The notes under the pieces were generated by a model, which saw only the letters and a program-made list of their open reading frames with translations, had not been told where the DNA came from and searched no databases. From Candidatus Thiodiazotropha sp. (ex Myrtea sp. 'scaly one' KF741663) (GTDB lineage Bacteria; Pseudomonadota; Gammaproteobacteria; Chromatiales; Chromatiaceae), in the NCBI GenBank assembly GCA_025655555.1, contig JAHXIQ010000004.1:310001-374000 (forward strand): a DNA stretch of 64,000 nt. Reading direction: 5' to 3'. Each line of letters begins with the position of its first letter. Position 1 is the first letter of the stretch. This document shows positions 61,778 through 64,000 of the stretch, one piece after another. The translations under genes were made by a program, and so were the position numbers.

Positions 61778-62059
61778 ATGATCGGACATACTGAAAGAAT
61801 CTGGTTGCTGTTGATCGGTCTCACTTTTTTTGGGGCATTGATCGGAGAGAGTGGTCAGGCCGGTTGGCTACTCACATTGACGGTAGCCATCCTCATAGCC
61901 TTAAAAGGCAGTATTGTGATTGATCAGTATATGGAAATGCATTCAGCCAATCAGCGTATACGAGACGTTCTGCGCTCGTTCATTCTACTGATACCGGTTC
62001 TGGTGATTTTCTTCCATAGCTGGGGTGAGGACATACGACGATTGACCACCCTCGATTGA
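61778..62059 (+). CDS. norF: NorF/cytochrome c oxidase subunit IV-like protein
   Basis: A 93-residue three-helix protein: TERIWLLLIGLTFFGALIGES, WLLTLTVAILIALKGSIVIDQYMEM and the tail RDVLRSFILLIPVLVIFFHSWGED. It matches the small subunit-IV/NorF type that is encoded next to norE. It lies 10 bases after the NorE-like stop and is co-transcribed. Role in NO reductase or haem-copper oxidase stability inferred from family. Confidence 0.8.
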   Translation: MIGHTERIWLLLIGLTFFGALIGESGQAGWLLTLTVAILIALKGSIVIDQYMEMHSANQRIRDVLRSFILLIPVLVIFFHSWGEDIRRLTTLD

Positions 62060-62281
62060 ATTAAGCCAAAACGGTATCGAGAAACCACTTTTCAAGCTGG
62101 TTCAAGAAAGAACAAGTTGTTTTCTAATACTTGACGCATAGCTGCAATCAATGAGAGCGCGTCCCGCGAGTCTTGCTCCAGTTGCATGCCTCCTTCGTTC
62201 TGTTGGGTTTTCAACTCGAATCGCTCGCAGCAGTTGAAAATACCTGAACACGCCAGATTGTGTTGTCAGGTCAAAAACTGG

Positions 62282-62953
62282 TCACAATGCCATAATCTGA
62301 ATAAGCTCGCTGCTGGTGAGTACATGGCAATAGATCATGTTGATAATCTCCAGCTCGCTTCTATGCAAATCCTCCGTTCCAGCGGCGCAGCAATCCTCTA
62401 CCACAATGACATTGAAACTTTCGTCAGCAAGACTTCTGACTGTGGATGAGACACATTGATCGGTAAAGATGCCGCTCATCACGACATTCTTTACCCCCAT
62501 GTTGTTTAGTATGAGTCTGAGATTGGTACCGGTCAGGGCGCTGTCGGTGGTTTTCGTTAGCACAATTTCATCATGTTTCGGCGCCAGCTCGGGTACGATC
62601 TGAGAATCCTCCCGGTCCTTAGGTAGAAGGAGATAGTTCCACCCCGGTTTCTTCTGGCTCAGTGAGCGATCCCGACCATCCTCAAGCTGGCAGGCGATAC
62701 GTGCATGAAGGACATCCATACCATTTCGGCGGAAGCGGTCCTGTAGATCGGCAGTGGTGGGTATGACGACTTCCTGCATGCGCTCCTGAAAAGGTGCCCA
62801 GCGAGCCTGCTCAGCAGGATCGTCGGCAGGTTTCAGATAAGTATTCTGAACATCTATTGTCAACATGACAGTCTCGTCATGGTGCAATTCCAGGTCGGCA
62901 GGTTCAGGTGCGCCTTGATAATAGAAGGATCGATATGCCTGTTTCCAATTCAT
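62282..62953 (-). CDS. Isochorismatase-family cysteine hydrolase
   Basis: ATG 62953 follows ACGGAGAAGTC; the longer upstream frame overlaps the next gene and is rejected. The 223-residue protein has Asp in VMLTIDVQNTYL, Lys in VLTKTTDSALTGTNL and Cys in GIFTDQCVSSTVRSL. No signal peptide. The polar loop RIACQLEDGRDRSLSQKKPGWNYLLLP is typical of ureidoacrylate/biuret-hydrolase-like members. It lies downstream of an alpha/beta hydrolase gene, with about 68 bases between them, suggesting a small catabolic pair. Substrate unknown. Confidence 0.85.
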   Translation of the reverse strand: MNWKQAYRSFYYQGAPEPADLELHHDETVMLTIDVQNTYLKPADDPAEQARWAPFQERMQEVVIPTTADLQDRFRRNGMDVLHARIACQLEDGRDRSLSQKKPGWNYLLLPKDREDSQIVPELAPKHDEIVLTKTTDSALTGTNLRLILNNMGVKNVVMSGIFTDQCVSSTVRSLADESFNVIVVEDCCAAGTEDLHRSELEIINMIYCHVLTSSELIQIMAL

Positions 62954-63021
62954 GACTTCTCCGTCATATGAGCATGTGTGATGGTGAGCAGAAAATTTCT
63001 GCTTCTCAGGGCTGAGTCTGT

Positions 63022-63969
63022 TTAATTTTCCGTCTTGCCAAAATCGTCCGGCACCCCTTCGATGGTTAAGGATAACCAATAACGCTCAAACCGATCCCAT
63101 AAGCGCTCTTCAGGCAAATCGGTATGGCTGACGGGAAATTCCATCATTTCTCGCGGCCCGGCAAGATGATTGGCGATAGCATAGACGGTTTTGGCCGGTA
63201 CCACGTCATCCTTCAACCCGAGGCCTACCACTGTCGGACAGTGAACCTCATCAGCGAAATTTACCGGATCAAAATAGCGCATCACCAGCATGACATCATC
63301 CAGGCGGTCAGTGTGGTGTGCCAGATAGCGGTTGATCTCCGCACCGGAACCGGACTTGACGAAGATATACCGGCCCTCAGTCCAACCGAATGTGGGTACG
63401 CCGACGGCCAGCAGATCAGCAGTGCTCAGTACTGAAGCGGACTTCAGGGCCAATGCGCCGGCAAAACTGACACCCTGGAATGTACGGTGGTTAGTGCGGT
63501 GGCCCAGTAACTGCTCTGCGACGTGTGCCCCCTGAATATAGTCGCAAACAGCCGCCCGGATGACCGAACTTTCCGGTGATTGAATACCGGTCAGGACCCA
63601 GCCCCAACGGGATGGGTTTTCCAGTGCCTCTTGTGAGCGGCCAAACCCCCGGATATCCACACCCAAGCAGTTGGCACCGGCCGCCGCCCAGGCCCAGCGT
63701 GGTAGACATTGACCGCCATAGCCGTGACTGTGGACGATAAGCGGGCGCTCTTTCTCATCCTGCCATCGGGTTAAAAGGCCTGTGACGCGAACGCCCTCCC
63801 AGGAGCGAAACGAGATGACTTCAAAGAGCAGATGCGGATACTGCTCCGACTTTTCCTGTGTGATGACCTTGGGATCAGGGTCGATGGTGTCCAGTAACGC
63901 GAGGGTTTCCTGCCAAAAAGTATCGAAGTCTTTTGGTTTGGTGTGTTCCGGTTTAAACAGTCGCCGCAT
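63022..63969 (-). CDS. Acetyl-xylan-esterase/cephalosporin-deacetylase-like hydrolase
   Basis: A 315-residue alpha/beta hydrolase of the AXE1/CE7-like type. N-terminal helix region FKPEHTKPKDFDTFWQETLALLD, RPLIVHSHGYGG (oxyanion region), nucleophile elbow FQGVSFAGALALK (Ser), catalytic Asp in LGLKDDVVPAKT and His in VSHTDLP. CE7 enzymes deacetylate small esters. The gene pairs with the downstream cysteine hydrolase. Specific substrate unknown. Confidence 0.85.
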   Translation of the reverse strand: MRRLFKPEHTKPKDFDTFWQETLALLDTIDPDPKVITQEKSEQYPHLLFEVISFRSWEGVRVTGLLTRWQDEKERPLIVHSHGYGGQCLPRWAWAAAGANCLGVDIRGFGRSQEALENPSRWGWVLTGIQSPESSVIRAAVCDYIQGAHVAEQLLGHRTNHRTFQGVSFAGALALKSASVLSTADLLAVGVPTFGWTEGRYIFVKSGSGAEINRYLAHHTDRLDDVMLVMRYFDPVNFADEVHCPTVVGLGLKDDVVPAKTVYAIANHLAGPREMMEFPVSHTDLPEERLWDRFERYWLSLTIEGVPDDFGKTEN

Positions 63970-64000
63970 ATTTCTACTATAGATAATAGGGGGGAGGGTT

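Overview
This 64 kb window looks like chromosome of a free-living or symbiotic gammaproteobacterium with sulfur-oxidiser traits. Taxonomy is inferred. The reasons are the fkpB-ispH pair, RimO, DusA, the type IV pilin locus, GSH-dependent formaldehyde detoxification, a DsrE-family protein, DUF2892 and YceI/cytochrome b561 genes, and gene order typical of Chromatiales-like sulfur bacteria. I see no rRNA, tRNA, CRISPR array or intact insertion sequence.

Layout. 1-4133: end of a type IV pilus locus (pilY1 cut by the window edge, a pilY2-like gene, a pilE-type pilin). 4463-6649: ispH, fkpB and a PanE-like dehydrogenase on the minus strand. 7334-9863: hypothetical, CnoX-like thioredoxin/TPR protein and rimO. 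9923-14384: DUF2892 protein, a kinase-like/ATPase fusion, a hypothetical and a membrane patatin. 14551-18247: LysR regulator divergent from pirin, cytochrome b561, flavodoxin and YceI genes, ending in a clear terminator. 18684-21817: dusA and a hybrid histidine kinase. 22384-23691: cytochrome P460 divergent from a Cys-tailed MarR regulator.

23751-39456 is the most interesting part. It reads as an almost complete methanethiol-to-CO2 module: a TetR regulator; a secreted SBP56-family methanethiol oxidase (mtoX); an unusual fusion of a SCO copper-chaperone domain to a di-haem MauG/cytochrome c peroxidase domain; a second classical SCO; a ChrR-like cupin; a membrane-anchored TlpA-type thioredoxin; an unknown membrane protein; GSH-dependent formaldehyde dehydrogenase; S-formylglutathione hydrolase; an exported DsrE protein; gshA; and a two-gene NAD-linked molybdenum formate dehydrogenase. 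The same operator (core AATGAACATTCATT or its reverse) sits in the -35/-10 spacer of three promoters: before mtoX, before the TlpA gene and before the formate dehydrogenase. That points to one TetR-controlled regulon. MtoX would yield formaldehyde, H2S and H2O2. The other genes fit consumption of formaldehyde and formate, peroxide or cofactor handling, and GSH supply.

The rest: cfa; a beta-propeller lipoprotein; a GAF-PAS-GGDEF-EAL protein; modABC (molybdate, which the formate dehydrogenase needs); argA and argE; a PilZ protein; a haem-binding GlcG/HbpS-type protein; hemolysin III; DUF302; an AraC regulator; glutaredoxin with an exported isochorismatase-like hydrolase; DUF427; a Met-rich MXKDX protein; a Tat-exported thioredoxin; a DUF2235 hydrolase; norE/norF-like genes; and a hydrolase pair at the end. 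Two small membrane-protein genes of 46 codons were found by reading gaps by eye (6893-7033 and 49663-49803). A 178-bp MITE-like element lies at 57808-57985, with related ends at 23683 and 35124.
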